Shown piece after piece: positions 36,967-47,635 of a stretch of 64,000 nt of DNA. Within the stretch, counting starts at the first letter, position 1, and each line of letters starts with the position of its first letter. A program made the translations under genes and the position numbers. This DNA is from Bombardia bombarda (taxonomy: Eukaryota; Ascomycota; Sordariomycetes; Sordariales; Lasiosphaeriaceae), in the NCBI GenBank assembly GCA_030512295.1, contig JAULSR010000006.1, forward strand, positions 1,426,001-1,490,000, in the 5' to 3' direction. The notes under the pieces are model-generated. The model did not search any database and had not been told where the DNA came from. It was given only the letters and a program-made list of their open reading frames with translations.

Positions 36967-38656
36967 CTACACCCCCTCCCTAACCAACAAGGGTTTCAAA
37001 ATCCCCAGCGCCTTAACCGACTGCTCCCACGACAAAATCACCGCCCCCGCCCTCGCCGTCGACAAATAGCTCAGCTCCGCACTCTCCGCCATCTGCATAT
37101 CCTCCACCAACTTGCCCGCCACCCCCGACACGATCCCCGTCGCCTCAAACGGCAGATTCACCAGATCCAAGAAAATCGGCACCAGCGTCCCCTCGGTCGG
37201 CCCCACCAGACTGTCCCCAAAGATGCCCAGCAGGCACTTATCCAGCAGCAGGCTCGGCGGGTCCCCGTGCGCCAGCGTCACCGACAGGAACCGCGGCTGC
37301 GAGGCCAAGGCGGAGATGATGCTCGTGTAGAGCTTCGTGTCGACCGTGTCGACCCAGCTGCGCCGCATCGCGCCGAAACTGGCGGCGCCGCCGTTGGTCG
37401 CCGTGTTCTTGCGGCTGACGGACGGCCGGTGCTGGTCGTTGTAGCCGCGCATGGCGGACGAGTGCTCGCGGCCCGAGCACTGCACCAGCCGCAGGTCCGG
37501 GTCGATGTAGGGGACTACGTTGCGCTTCTTGAGCAGGTCGAAGGTGCGCGTCTGCAGCTCCTTTACGTTGGAGGGCGGCGGGGTCGAGGGCGGGTTGTAG
37601 TTGTTGTCGCTGCCGCTGCTGCTCTGGCTCGGGCCCCTGCTGTGTGCTGTGGTGAATGCGGCGGCGGCGGCGGCGGCGGAGGGCGACTTGAAGGAGGACT
37701 CGTCCTCGGAGAAGACGAAGCCGCGGGCGAGCAGGGCGGCGACGACGCTCTGGCGGTCCTTGGTGGGCACGAGGATGAAGTCGGAGTAGTAGGTGGTGAT
37801 GAAGAAGATGGGGATGCCGGCGAGGGCGAGCGGCGAGGTCAGGTCGACGACGCGCGAGCCGGCGTCTATGCCGGCGCTGATGACGGAGATTACGGCGTAG
37901 GCGTCCTTGGAGATGGAGACGGACTTGGAGAGGTCCTTGGGGAGGCGCTTGATGGCGGGCTCGAAGACGGTCTTGCTCCAGGCGCTGTGGCAGACGATGG
38001 AGCACTCGATGGGGGTGACGCTGATGTTGAGGAAGCCATGTTGTTGGTGGGGGGTTGTGGTGAGGCCGTTGAGGTCGGGTCCTGTTGTTTGGGATTGGGA
38101 CTGAGGTTGGCTGTGCGGGAGGAGGACCTGGAGGATGGACTGGAGGAAGTTGGGGTAGAGGCTGAGGGGGATGTGTATCAGGCTCAGGGTTCCATCCTGG
38201 CGGTTGTTGTTAGTATGTGTAAGTAGGTAGGTAGGTAGGTAGGTACTTGATCCATGTCTGATAAAATAGGACAAGGTGAGAAGGTGATCAAGGGTGACAT
38301 GGGTGGGTGGGTGGATTTTGGATTTGGTATTGACCGGCCAGCTGGGACAGGGCCTGACTGGTTCAGACGGCCGACCGATCTGATAGCCTGGCTGGCGGCT
38401 GCGTTCCGGAAAATGCACCCGGATTTCCGGTTCCGCCAGCCCTACGGTCTTGTTTGCCTGGTTGCGTGCTGTGCTGACATGATGACATGGTCGGCTGGGT
38501 ATGACTCCCCTCCACCCTTTCCCCCTAACCAACCTATGAACTGATTTCGACGGTGTGTGGATTTTGGGCAAGGTAAGGTAGGTGTGTGCAACACAGGCAC
38601 AGGGGAAAAGAACACAATGGGATGTGACTCACCAGAAATGATATCTGTGCATTCAT
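36967..38656 (-). CDS. ACT-domain protein of the CASTOR (arginine sensor) family
   Basis: Two exons on the minus strand: a 24 bp initiator exon (38656-38633, MNAQISFL, donor gtgagt) and 38196-36967, giving 417 aa. The intron, 436 bp, is much longer than any other in this window. The protein resembles animal CASTOR/GATSL proteins: LSLIHIPLSLYPNFLQ at the start, then ITTYYSDFILVPTKDRQSVV, matching the ACT-domain segment STYQTDFILVREQDLSVV of human CASTOR1, and a second ACT-like unit near the end (TGIVSGVAGKLVED...ELSYLSTARAGAVIL). The middle contains low-complexity loops (Ala run, Gln/Ser/Asn). CASTOR1 binds arginine and regulates TORC1 through GATOR2. Whether the fungal protein binds an amino acid is not known. 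An ATG further upstream (38725) in the same frame would add 23 residues. Confidence 0.82.
38224..38243. repeat. TAGG tetranucleotide repeat inside the CASTOR-like intron
   Basis: Five perfect TAGG units lie just inside the 3' end of the 436 bp intron of the CASTOR-like gene, about 30 bp from the acceptor on the coding strand (where they read CCTA). Confidence 0.85.
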
Positions 38657-41600
38657 GATGAAGAAATTTGTTGAAGATGGTCCTCGGAAAGAGGATGATG
38701 CTCCATAGAGTAGCGGCCCGTCCACTCACTCACTCGCCTGCAATCAGTGAGGTCCCACCGCGCCTTGTTACTTATAGTTACTTGTTCGTGTTGAACTGCT
38801 GTTGATGTGGTTGCAGAACCGAGGGGTAGCTTGATTTTGGTGAGGGGATGTAGGTAAAAGGGAGGTTGAAGGGAGCTGAGTAGGTGTGCAGCAATAAAAA
38901 TGCTTGTCGGAGTTTTGTCGGGGTAAAATATGTTGGCGTCACACTTTTTCTTTGTTTCCCTTGAGCTGTGTAGTGTTTTGTGATTTTGTGGTTTGTTTTT
39001 GTTTGTTTCGGTGCGGTCGTGGTGGTGGTGTCATTGGTGTGTGATTCACACTTTTGATTCCGTGCACGGTTTGCGTGTGAGCAAAGCTTCGTCACAGCTT
39101 GTTCCTGGCTGTGATGCAAAACCTTAAAACCTCAAAAAGAATGATGAAGACAGATGTTGGCAAAAAGAAGACGTCTTTCGTCAAGAGTTAAGGTCCGGGT
39201 CCACTTGCAAAAGAGGGAAAGAAAAAAAAAAGAAAAAAAAAAGGGAGGACTGTTTGATATATAAACCATGGAAGGTTAGTACTCGGCTCCGACGTGGTGG
39301 TGGAAGAGGTGGCGGTAGTGGTGTAATAGGGTCGGCGAGCCGATGGCGGGTGGGAAAGCTTAGTTTAGGTTGAGAAGCGGTTGGCGGCGGCGACAAGTTT
39401 GGAGCTACAGCTACAGCTAGGGCTACCTAACGGGTTTCTGGCCAAAAACACCGACCATTGTGGGACTTAGATTTGCACTTACGGATGTACATAACATGCG
39501 GCTAGTCGACATCTAAAAATGCATGTCTGGAACCTAGGTAATAAGCATTGGACCAACTCACGGAGGCATGATGGGGCTAGTTAGATGGCTGGCTGGCTGG
39601 CTGGATGGACACCTAGCCGGCTGGCCGGCGTGGGGTGGATGGTCAAGAGCTATCAAGGTAGAAAGTAGGTATGGCATCGGGGGAAAATCAGGATTTTGAG
39701 ACATGCCATGGAACCTTGATGAATGCCGCTGCCGCTACTGCTGCTGCTGCTGCTGCTGTCCATCATCTGTGGGATCTGTGGGGAGCAAGTGAACCCCTTG
39801 CCCTCCCCGATCTCAACGTCGGATGCACAAAGTCGACTAGGTGCATATAGAGCACGGCTTGTGTATGGATGTATGTACTTCTCTACTTGCCTTTCTGCTC
39901 ATCTATCTACCTAGGTACCCAGCCTCCTGTCACACCCCACCTAACTGACCAAAGAAGGTCTTTATTAACGTCTTTATTAACGCAGCAGCGAGTAACAAGA
40001 GAACTCGTCTCGGCTGGCTTCATCTAGAGCAGATTGGAAGTCCTCCCCTCTGAAAAAGTGGTGTGATGGCTGCTAGAAACAAGTTACCGAATCATACAAG
40101 TGATGAGGTGAATAATGACGACGGCGCTGATATGTATGTACTGTATACAGTATTATTCCCCGCCGAGGCGTTCAGCCCAGGGCGGCGGGGATCCCGAGAA
40201 AAGAAACGTTTTGGTTGCCTTCACACTCCCCTCCTTACCCCCCCTTATTTGCTCTCGATAATGGAGGTTCAAAGGGCCACCCGGCGGCGGGCAGAAAACG
40301 GAACCCACCTCTCCCAAATACACCTACACTAGATCCGGACGGGGCACCCGCCAAGGGTTCCCGAGCTAGAAGGTTTTGGGCGCTGCATGCAGCTTGCGTG
40401 CAGCTCTGGTGGGGCTTGAGACGTGGGGGGAGGGGAAAAAAGGTAGGTCGGACAGGGGGGTGATCATCAGCATCAGCGAGCATGATGATGAATTATCCCA
40501 TCCATCACCATCTGTCAGTTATGTGATCTGACATTGGCCATACCATGTCAGCTGAGATGAAGCTGCCCACGACGTCATGTAGCTATGCAGTCTGGCCTGT
40601 TGGTTGTTTGGCTGGGTCACTGGCCTCCAGTCCCATCTTATAGACCAAGAGCGAAAGGGGAGGGGTCTGGACGAGGGGGGGGGGAGGAAGGAAAGGCTAC
40701 TCGATAAGAGTATCGTGACGAGGCGGCGCCGATGCGCTGGACTCGATCTCGCTATCAGTGGATGGAATGGATAGCTTGAGCTCGGCAAGCTCAGCCAAGA
40801 CCTCGATCGTTCAGCGAATGCCCCGCATCCTCTCTCCTACCCCTCCCCTATCTCCCTCAAAAACAGCACGACAGTGACCAGTCGTATGTATCCATGAATG
40901 AGACATCCATGCTATGCAGCTCATCGCTGTCCGGGATCAGGTCTCAGGTGGAGAAACGCAAGCATAAAGGCGACGGACGATCAAGACAAGGTAGCAGGTA
41001 GGTCGTACATACGGGGGGGATTCTGCGCAATTGCGAACCGAGCAACTTCCTGTGAATGCTGGATCAAAAACTAGGCACAGCCTACCTCCTTACAGCAAGA
41101 GACAGAGAGAGTGGCAGTTGCCGTCTGTGCTCTTGTTCCTGGACGATGCGCGACATCCGCCGCAAGCCGCAAATCCGCAATCCGCAATCCCATCAAGAAT
41201 GACGAAGCCTGGGGTTGTAGTGATCCTACGCTATCGATTAAACCCTACCCGCGTTCTTGTTGATGAAGTGTCATATTGCACGCCGTCTTATAGGGAACGT
41301 CCATGGGGGTGAAATACTGCTGCTGCATCATCCCATGAGAACTTGAACTTGCCAGAATTCTGCCGAGCCTTGTTGGTCGGAAATTCCCTCCTCAAAGCGG
41401 TATCTGTCGGCTGATCTTTTCTCATCTAGCATTGCCCTCTGCGTTACTCCCCTATGTCGTCACAGAACAAACAGAGTGCTGTCGTCTTAAAAAGCAAGGG
41501 GTGGTGGTCCGTACCTGGTTGCTGCATGAGCATGGCACCGCCGGCCAGTCCAAATCGGTATTTCCCGGTTATCTCGGCAGCCATGTCAGTCTGGGGTTCC

Positions 41601-42982
41601 GCTCCATGTATGTGGGCGGCAACTGAGTAAGGTAAGGTATGTAGGTAGATAGAAACAGATTGCAACAAAGAGCCAGACATTGTTAGCGTCGAGTCAGGGT
41701 TCAAGGCCGATCTTGCGAGCTTCGCCACATTGCAGTCAACAAAATGCTTTTCGCCATGGTATGTATGCATGGTTGTTGTTTATGTCGTGGGAATAGAAAC
41801 ACCATGATATAGTTGTCCTCCTCCTTCCAGATCTGTTCAACCCGTCCGGCTTCAGGTGCATAATAATCACCTGATTAACACACGACAGTCAAATGTGAGA
41901 AGCATGCTCACACTTGCGGTCTTGTGACAGAGATTAAGGATACCGCTAATGCCCAAGAGATGTCAGAACGCTGCAAGATGCAGGTTCAGCTCGCGCGCGA
42001 TACGTAGGACAATAAAAAACGACAGGGCGGGGGCGGCTAGCTGGTTTCGGTCCTGCTTCTTGTGAATTTTAGTCTTGACCTTTGGCGCCCATTGGTTCAC
42101 AATCTCGCTGGGTTTCCCGATTTGTCAGGCTCGTGGGTGGGTGGGTTGGTGGTTTGTTGTTGTTGGTGGTTGATGATTCAAAGTCGTCTTGGGCCAGCCA
42201 GTGAGTGCCCACCGGCTTTGCCGAGGTACCTTAATTCTACCCAGGTAGGTCAACGGATCCCGAAGGGTCTCCTCCAGGTACTCGGCCCGAGTTACGCGTC
42301 TTCCCTAGTGTAGTCTTCTCAGGTCTGCCTGCCGAGAACAAAGTGGCGCTGAGCGTTTACAAAACTAGACGATGCTGCAGCTGGTTGTTCCAATGACAGT
42401 CAACTCTCAGGGCGCCATTTTACGCCTGGGCGATGATGAAACCATCTATGGCTCCAGTCTTGTCATTTTCGCAAAAGCCCCTTGTCAACAGGCGTATTAT
42501 AGGTTAACTTGTTGTTCAGACACTTTAACTTCGATGGGCAGCTGAACAGGTATGGAGCTCCGATCATGGAAAGCTTCTGCAGCTCTCAGTGGATCACCTC
42601 ATCCTGCTGTATCGCTGCCAAGACACCTAACTGGGGACACAAGCATGCAGCCCAACAGAGAGGGAGTGAGAGAGAAAAAGATAGATACCCAGACTCTTTG
42701 GGAAACTGACTTGTTCCTGTCGTTGCAGTCATTCAGATGCAGTGCCGCTTCCTAAACGGGCGCGGTGCATTCCACGTGCGAATGGAACCCTCTATTTCAA
42801 CAGGGTCCAAACGGCAGACATCAGAAACTATCAGGGCTCGGGGATCATTGGAAGGTTTGGGAGAAGTGATGTGCAACACAAGGGCGAGCAACCGCAGTGA
42901 TCCGGGGGCCACATCCGATCCCGGTTTTGACAGGGTATATTTCCAAACAACACACGACACAGGGGAAAAACTACAACTGTTG
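38657..42982. other. 4.3 kb gene-free interval
   Basis: No gene recognised. The left flank is the promoter of the CASTOR-like gene and the right flank is the 3' end of the METTL25-like gene. Visible structure: an A-rich purine tract at about 39218-39245, GGCT repeats near 39588-39605, a CTG repeat at 39738-39758, a G/A-rich tract near 40660-40695 and one AGGTACCT at 42224-42231. Open frames here lack domains. Confidence 0.5.
39738..39758. repeat. Trinucleotide repeat (CTG)7
   Basis: Seven CTG units that create a Leu-rich open frame of about 60 codons. With no splice partner or domain, I treat it as a microsatellite, not a signal peptide. Confidence 0.85.
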
Positions 42983-44809
42983 TTATCTTTTAATGCCGAC
43001 GACGACGAGATTCCGGGGGCTCTCGCGGAAATCAAATACCGTCTCCACCCAGCAGTCGCGGACGATATCGGAGTGCTCCTTGAGGAACAGCCAGCGATCG
43101 GTCACGATAAGAGATTCGACGACACAGGCGCTGAAGGCCATCAAGCTCCAGATAGCGCTCAGCTCTCGTCTCCGGTCTCGGTACAGGTCTTCGTACCGCG
43201 CGATCTCCTCATCCGTGATGCTAGCCATCCGCTCGCCGATGACCTTGCTGTAATGACCAAAGTCCGCATTCGTGGTCAATTTCGTGACGGCCCCTCTGAC
43301 ATATGCGCCAAAGGATGTGTAGCATTGTTTTCGTAGGGATCCGATGATTACCGGGTTGGTGCTCGAATTATACGGACTTGGGTCCATGTCGCCGTCCCCG
43401 TCGCTGGGCGGTGATGCATCTCCATGGTATACTCTCGAGATGACGCCCTTATCCAGGAAAATCCTCTGCAGCACGGCGCGGTAGAAGTGGCGTGAGAAAA
43501 AGGCATCGCTCTCTGAATCCGTCCAGTTCTGCGGCGCCTGGCACGCCATCATGCGGGCGGTAATATTGAGCCGGATGCCATGGCCGCCGTAGGTGGAAAG
43601 GCGATCGCTCATGGGGAAGCCCTGGGGATCTTTTCGCTCAGACTCCCTGGCAACGCGCGCATTGATAGGCTGCAGGCTCGGGCGACTGTAGGGAGGCTTG
43701 TATGACGGAGGGCCCAGCTTCTCTGTGAGAAGGTTGTAGCAGCAGCCCACTATGGCGACCGCCTGAATGCACGGGTTCAGAACCAATGAGCGGATGCCGT
43801 AATGGGACAGGTTGCCGCACGAATGGATCGAGACTGCCATCATGCGAAGGTCATCGGGCTTGGCGGCGGCGGCGGCGGCGTCGTCGTCGTAGCCCCGGAG
43901 CTGTGATATTACACCTGTTAGGTCGGCATGCTCCAGGCGGCCGACGACGTACTCGATGAAGCCCTTGCCCTCCTCGGCCGTGTACGTGGCCCCAAGCTCC
44001 TTTCTGGATCGCAGATCAATGGTGGCAATGTCCTCGTCCGACACACCAAGCGCCTTTGCGGTGCGTTTCACGGCCTCCTCGTCGTTGTATTGCGACGGAT
44101 CCATCTTCTCAATGATTCGATGGTAGAGCTTCTTGTTGCGCACACGCTTCTCCCGCTCGGCCAGGCCAGAGAGGATATCCAGGTCCCGCGCACCAACCAT
44201 GTTGGCCTCTTTACTCTCGACGGCCACTATGTGCCTATTATAGGGAGGGCTAGCAAGCGCGCGACCGAGATAATTCTGGCCGCTCCCAAAGTCTACAAGG
44301 TGAGTCAATTCCTTGCCCGAGACGCGGGCAACATCATCAGATAGCCTGTCGATGTAGCCGGCAAAGTGCGTGACTTCATGGATCTTCTTGGTCTTCATGC
44401 CCAGCGCCACAGACCGCGAGAGCTTGGGCAGCTTTGGTGTGTCTGGGCGGAAGGCGCGGCGCAGGGAGAACTTTCGGATGTCCTTGACATACTGGACCAG
44501 GGTCTCGGGTGGCCTTCCCGGACCCGTCTGCAACGAGGCCTCATCGAGGTCATCTCTCATGAGGAAATCCAGCAGAACCATGGGCTCGCATACCATCAAA
44601 AAGGTCTGCCATTCTGGCGGGACGGCTGAGACAAAGAGACCGGGATCGCCTGTGAAGAAGTCAAGAATATGGACGCCGCCGCAGAGGAACTGGAAAAGTT
44701 CAGAGTTGGCCGTAAAATGCAGCAGACCGTCGACATATTCCTCGGCCGACGAAAAGAACTCTTCCGAGTACGGAAGGGGCCTGTCTGGCCGCGATGCAAA
44801 GTCGCTCAT
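42983..44809 (-). CDS. METTL25/RRNAD1-like methyltransferase
   Basis: A single exon of 608 aa. The N-terminal third is helical and lacks motifs. At about residue 175 comes the SAM-binding motif I, LVDFGSGQNYLGRAL, and further on MAVSIHSCGNLSHYGIRSL and VAIVGCCYNLLTEKLGPP, which correspond to the GLHxCGDL and GCCYxxLxE blocks of the METTL25/RRNAD1 (Methyltransf_32) family. A short Ala run (DDDAAAAAAKPDD) interrupts the domain. The family is predicted to methylate RNA or protein, but a substrate is not established. The gene is divergent from the mitoribosomal uS13m gene, with 432 bp between start codons. The predicted location is cytosol or nucleus, as no targeting signal is evident. The start codon gives the conserved opening YSEEFFSSAEEYVDGLLHF. 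Confidence 0.9.
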   Translation of the reverse strand: MSDFASRPDRPLPYSEEFFSSAEEYVDGLLHFTANSELFQFLCGGVHILDFFTGDPGLFVSAVPPEWQTFLMVCEPMVLLDFLMRDDLDEASLQTGPGRPPETLVQYVKDIRKFSLRRAFRPDTPKLPKLSRSVALGMKTKKIHEVTHFAGYIDRLSDDVARVSGKELTHLVDFGSGQNYLGRALASPPYNRHIVAVESKEANMVGARDLDILSGLAEREKRVRNKKLYHRIIEKMDPSQYNDEEAVKRTAKALGVSDEDIATIDLRSRKELGATYTAEEGKGFIEYVVGRLEHADLTGVISQLRGYDDDAAAAAAKPDDLRMMAVSIHSCGNLSHYGIRSLVLNPCIQAVAIVGCCYNLLTEKLGPPSYKPPYSRPSLQPINARVARESERKDPQGFPMSDRLSTYGGHGIRLNITARMMACQAPQNWTDSESDAFFSRHFYRAVLQRIFLDKGVISRVYHGDASPPSDGDGDMDPSPYNSSTNPVIIGSLRKQCYTSFGAYVRGAVTKLTTNADFGHYSKVIGERMASITDEEIARYEDLYRDRRRELSAIWSLMAFSACVVESLIVTDRWLFLKEHSDIVRDCWVETVFDFRESPRNLVVVGIKR

Positions 44810-44973
44810 GAGAGGTAAGGTAAGGAATGTGAGTTTGGGGTAAGGACCTGGAAGCTAGGTACCTGTGCTGCCGGGATCGCTGGGCTGTAAGGTGACAAAC
44901 ACAGACAGATCAGTGGTTAGGTTGAACTTTGAAATTTCCTGGTCGCTGGCATTGGTTCGAGAATCCGATACTG

Positions 44974-44988
44974 TAGGGTTAGGGTTTA
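44974..44988. promoter_or_regulatory. Telobox-like element in a divergent promoter
   Basis: Two overlapping TTAGGG-type units (tagggttagggttta) lie in the 432 bp between the METTL25-like and uS13m start codons. Such elements are bound by TBF1/telobox factors in promoters of ribosomal-protein and snoRNA genes in several fungi. Its use here is inference. Confidence 0.5.
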
Positions 44989-45241
44989 ACAGTCTTTAGC
45001 CAGAGTAGACAGCTGGTCAGAAGTATGTGACAGCTGTCGGGAGTCTGGCAACCAAAATGGAAGCTCCGGATTTTCATCGGCAACGAGCCCTGTCAATTCA
45101 GTCCAGCGAGCGACTTACGGGAGCCGCCAGAGTGGGACCCAGAAACATCCAACTCCACGATATCGTCGCGCCGCCGCCTTCCTCAGTGCACTCCAGACAT
45201 GCTATTAGCCACAAGGTGATTCCTCGCCCGGATCTGCAAAA

Positions 45242-45771
45242 ATGGTATGTTGCCCTCCCCGTTACTCTATCAGTAATCCATTGGCGCCGTTCAACTAACG
45301 AGACACAACCCAATCCAGGTGTTCCTTCTAGGAAACAACTTTCACGAGCTGAAGCTTGTCAAGGTACGACACCACCGTCACCACCACCCCAGCGACGGCC
45401 CTCGAGATCTATATCCAAACCCCGAACCATGACTTCTCACATGTATACCCACTCTATAGAAAGCCCTCGAGTCCTTCTACGCCCTCGGCCCCCAGACATC
45501 AGAGCGCATCCTGGCAAAGTACAGCATCCACCCGCGCGCAAAGATCGGCACCCTGCCGCCGCGCACCATCACCGCCCTGACAGCAGAGCTGTCGTCGATG
45601 AAGATCGAGAACGAGGCCAAGAAGGTCATCCAGGACAACATCAAGCGGCTGCGCGACATGGGCACGTACCGCGGAAGACGACATGCCATGGGGCTGCCGG
45701 CGCGCGGACAGCGGACGAGGAACCAGACCGAGACGGCCAAGAAGCTCAACAAGGTGGAGCGCAGGGGCTGA
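45242..45771 (+). CDS. SWS2: Mitochondrial small-subunit ribosomal protein uS13m (Sws2-like)
   Basis: Three coding exons: the initiator ATG alone (45242-45244), 45319-45363 and 45460-45771, giving 119 aa. After Met come VFLLGNNFHELKLVK and then KALESFYALGPQTSERIL, a helix-rich middle, and the RNA-binding C-terminus NIKRLRDMGTYRGRRHAMGL followed by PARGQRTRNQTETAKKLNK. Yeast Sws2 has the same layout (a similar opening MVVHILGKGFKG and the ending KLNKIDRRG). uS13m is in the head of the mitochondrial small subunit and contacts the P-site region. All three exons are in phase 0. The donor gtatgt follows the ATG directly, so the coding part of exon 1 is three bases. An upstream in-frame start was not seen to fit the family. 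Confidence 0.92.
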
Positions 45772-46112
45772 AGAAGGAGGAGGACGACAAGGGGTTATCA
45801 CTACGAAGACGAGACGAGACCGTTCGTCTGTCTCGAAATCCACGAGCGCCTACCTATGCCTCTGCTAGACTTGGGCGATGGCGACGACGGCTGGCGATGA
45901 GCTTATATATTGTACGTTATCGGGTCTGTACCACGGCGTTGGAGATCATTATGAACTGGACTGGCTGGCTGTGGATAGATATCAATGGGACGAGAAGCAT
46001 TTGACAAGAACAAAACGCGACCTCTACTCTCTGTCTCATGTACAACATTAAGAGTGCCTGCTTTACTTCGTACAACGGGGGTCTGTTCTGCGTAATCACC
46101 TGCTTGCCCACA
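45772..46112. other. Convergent 3' region between uS13m and dipeptidase genes
   Basis: About 340 bp between convergent genes, probably 3' untranslated sequence. No gene seen. Confidence 0.6.
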
Positions 46113-47635
46113 TCAAAGCTCCCTCTCAATCCCCATCACCTCCTCCTCAAAAAGACTCCCCAGATCATCCTCTAGCACCGGCTCCCCATCCGCCTGCAGC
46201 TTCGCAGCAACAGCATCGACATCCCTCCACACCCGCAGTATATTCCCCCCGCCACCTTGGCCGCGTCCTCATCACTCACCCCGCGCCTCAGCAGCTCCGC
46301 CACCAGGTCCGGGTACTTGGACACATCCTCCAGCCCCTTCGGTATCGTCTGGATCCCATCAAAATCACTCCCAAACCCGACATGCTCAAACCCAATCAGA
46401 TTCCCAATATGCAGAATATGCGTCGCCACATGCTCCAGCGTCGAGTTCGGTGGATAAAAATCCGGCAGCCCATCCCCCCGTCCCGAGTCCACGCACGACA
46501 CAAAGTCAGGCGAGAAGTTAACCATCACCAGCGAGTTCCGCTTCTTGACCAACTCCAACACATGATCCGGCACATTCCGCGGATGCGGACAGACACTATA
46601 CGCGCTCGAATGGCTGAAAATCACCGGCGCCTTGCTCCCCGCCCACCCGTCATTACCATCCGGATCAGCACCCAGCACATCCATCATCGTATCGACGCTC
46701 GTATGCGACAAGTCCACAATCATGCCAATCCGATTCATCTCCCCAATCAACCCCCTCCCCGCCGGACTCACCCCGCCCCAAAACGCCGGCGCCTTGCGGA
46801 ACGGACTCTCCCACAGCGCCGCGTCCGCAAACTTGTTCCCGCAGTTATGCGTCAGCGTCGCGTACCGCACCCCCAGCGCGTGGAACATGCGCAGGTTGGC
46901 CGCCGAGTTGCCGATCTGGTGCAGGCCCTCGATGCCGAGCGGCGAGATGAGCTGCCCCCTCTCGAACGCATGCAGCGCCGACTTGCTGTCGACGCTGGCG
47001 GGCGAGAAGTCGTTCGGGTAGGCTTCCTTCAGGCGGGTGACGAGGTCGATCTGCTGGAGGGTGGCGTGCACGATGGGCGTGTATTTGGTGTCGTCGGAGT
47101 AGTCGTTGTTGGCGTCGGAGGGACACGGCCAGAAGACGCTCCAGAAGGCGCCGCCGTTCATGCCGGCGCGCAGGCGCGGCAGGTCGACGTGGCCGGGGAG
47201 GGTGCCGTTTTCGAAGGGGGCGGTGAAGTTTGGGGAGTTGATGTGGTTTTTGAGGAGGACGCGGAGGAGGATGGGGAGGTCGTTGTGGCCGTCTGTCGGT
47301 CGGTTAGAATTGGCGGTTTCAACATCAGGTGGTGTTCAGAGGAGGGTTGGGGGGGGGGGGGGGGGGGGCTTACCGATCAGGGGCGTGTGAGTGAGTATCT
47401 GCTTGACGCGCTCCTCGATGGACTTATGCTCCGCTGGAGATCCTTTGTGGATCTTGTGGACGCAATGGCGTGCCGGCTGGAAGAGCAAGCTGAGGAGGAG
47501 GAATGAGAATACCACGCTTACTGTGACTCTAGCTGCTGATATTGCTCGTCGGTGCGTCGTTGGAGTTGTATTATTAATGCCATGTTGCTCATCCTTGAGC
47601 CCCGGGTAGTCGGGGACTCGATCTTCTGACTTCAT
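46113..47635 (-). CDS. Membrane dipeptidase (peptidase family M19), with an apparent one-base frameshift near the 3' end
   Basis: Exon 1 (47635-47374) and exon 2 (from 47292) flank an 81 bp intron. An N-terminal hydrophobic anchor (VTVSVVFSFLLLSLLF, about 38-53) is followed by the metallopeptidase domain: DGHNDLP with the first metal-binding His and Asp, LIGEMNRIGMIVDLSHTSVD with the bridging Glu and a metal His, IFSHSSAYSV with another His, and GFGSDFDG with the metal Asp. These are the zinc ligands of renal-type dipeptidases, which cleave dipeptides outside the cytosol or in vacuolar/secretory compartments. After AAKVAGG the frame breaks: the family expects NILRVW, which is present in the next frame and runs on to a stop at 46113, whereas the uncorrected frame stops at 46172 (460 aa). 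The break is at a run of six C (46245-46250). One more base would restore the family reading (480 aa). Confidence 0.86.
47349..47368. repeat. Homopolymer run of 20 G in the dipeptidase intron
   Basis: Twenty consecutive G on the plus strand are C on the coding strand, only a few bases after the gtaagc donor of the dipeptidase intron. Its true length is uncertain because such runs are hard to sequence. Confidence 0.9.

Noticed and set aside
36922..38226. 434-codon open frame on the plus strand
   Set aside because: It is the antisense shadow of the CASTOR-like gene; its composition (Arg/Pro/His then Gly/Glu/Asp runs) follows from GC-rich codons on the other strand.
39723..39914. Short protein with a Leu-rich signal peptide
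   Set aside because: The Leu run is the CTG microsatellite and the remainder has no mature-protein features or conserved pattern.
45027..46004. 325-codon open frame over the uS13m locus
   Set aside because: It reads through both introns in the wrong frame, while the family match lies in another frame and splices cleanly.
46382..47506. 374-codon open frame on the plus strand
   Set aside because: Antisense shadow of the dipeptidase gene, passing through its intron and the G20 run.
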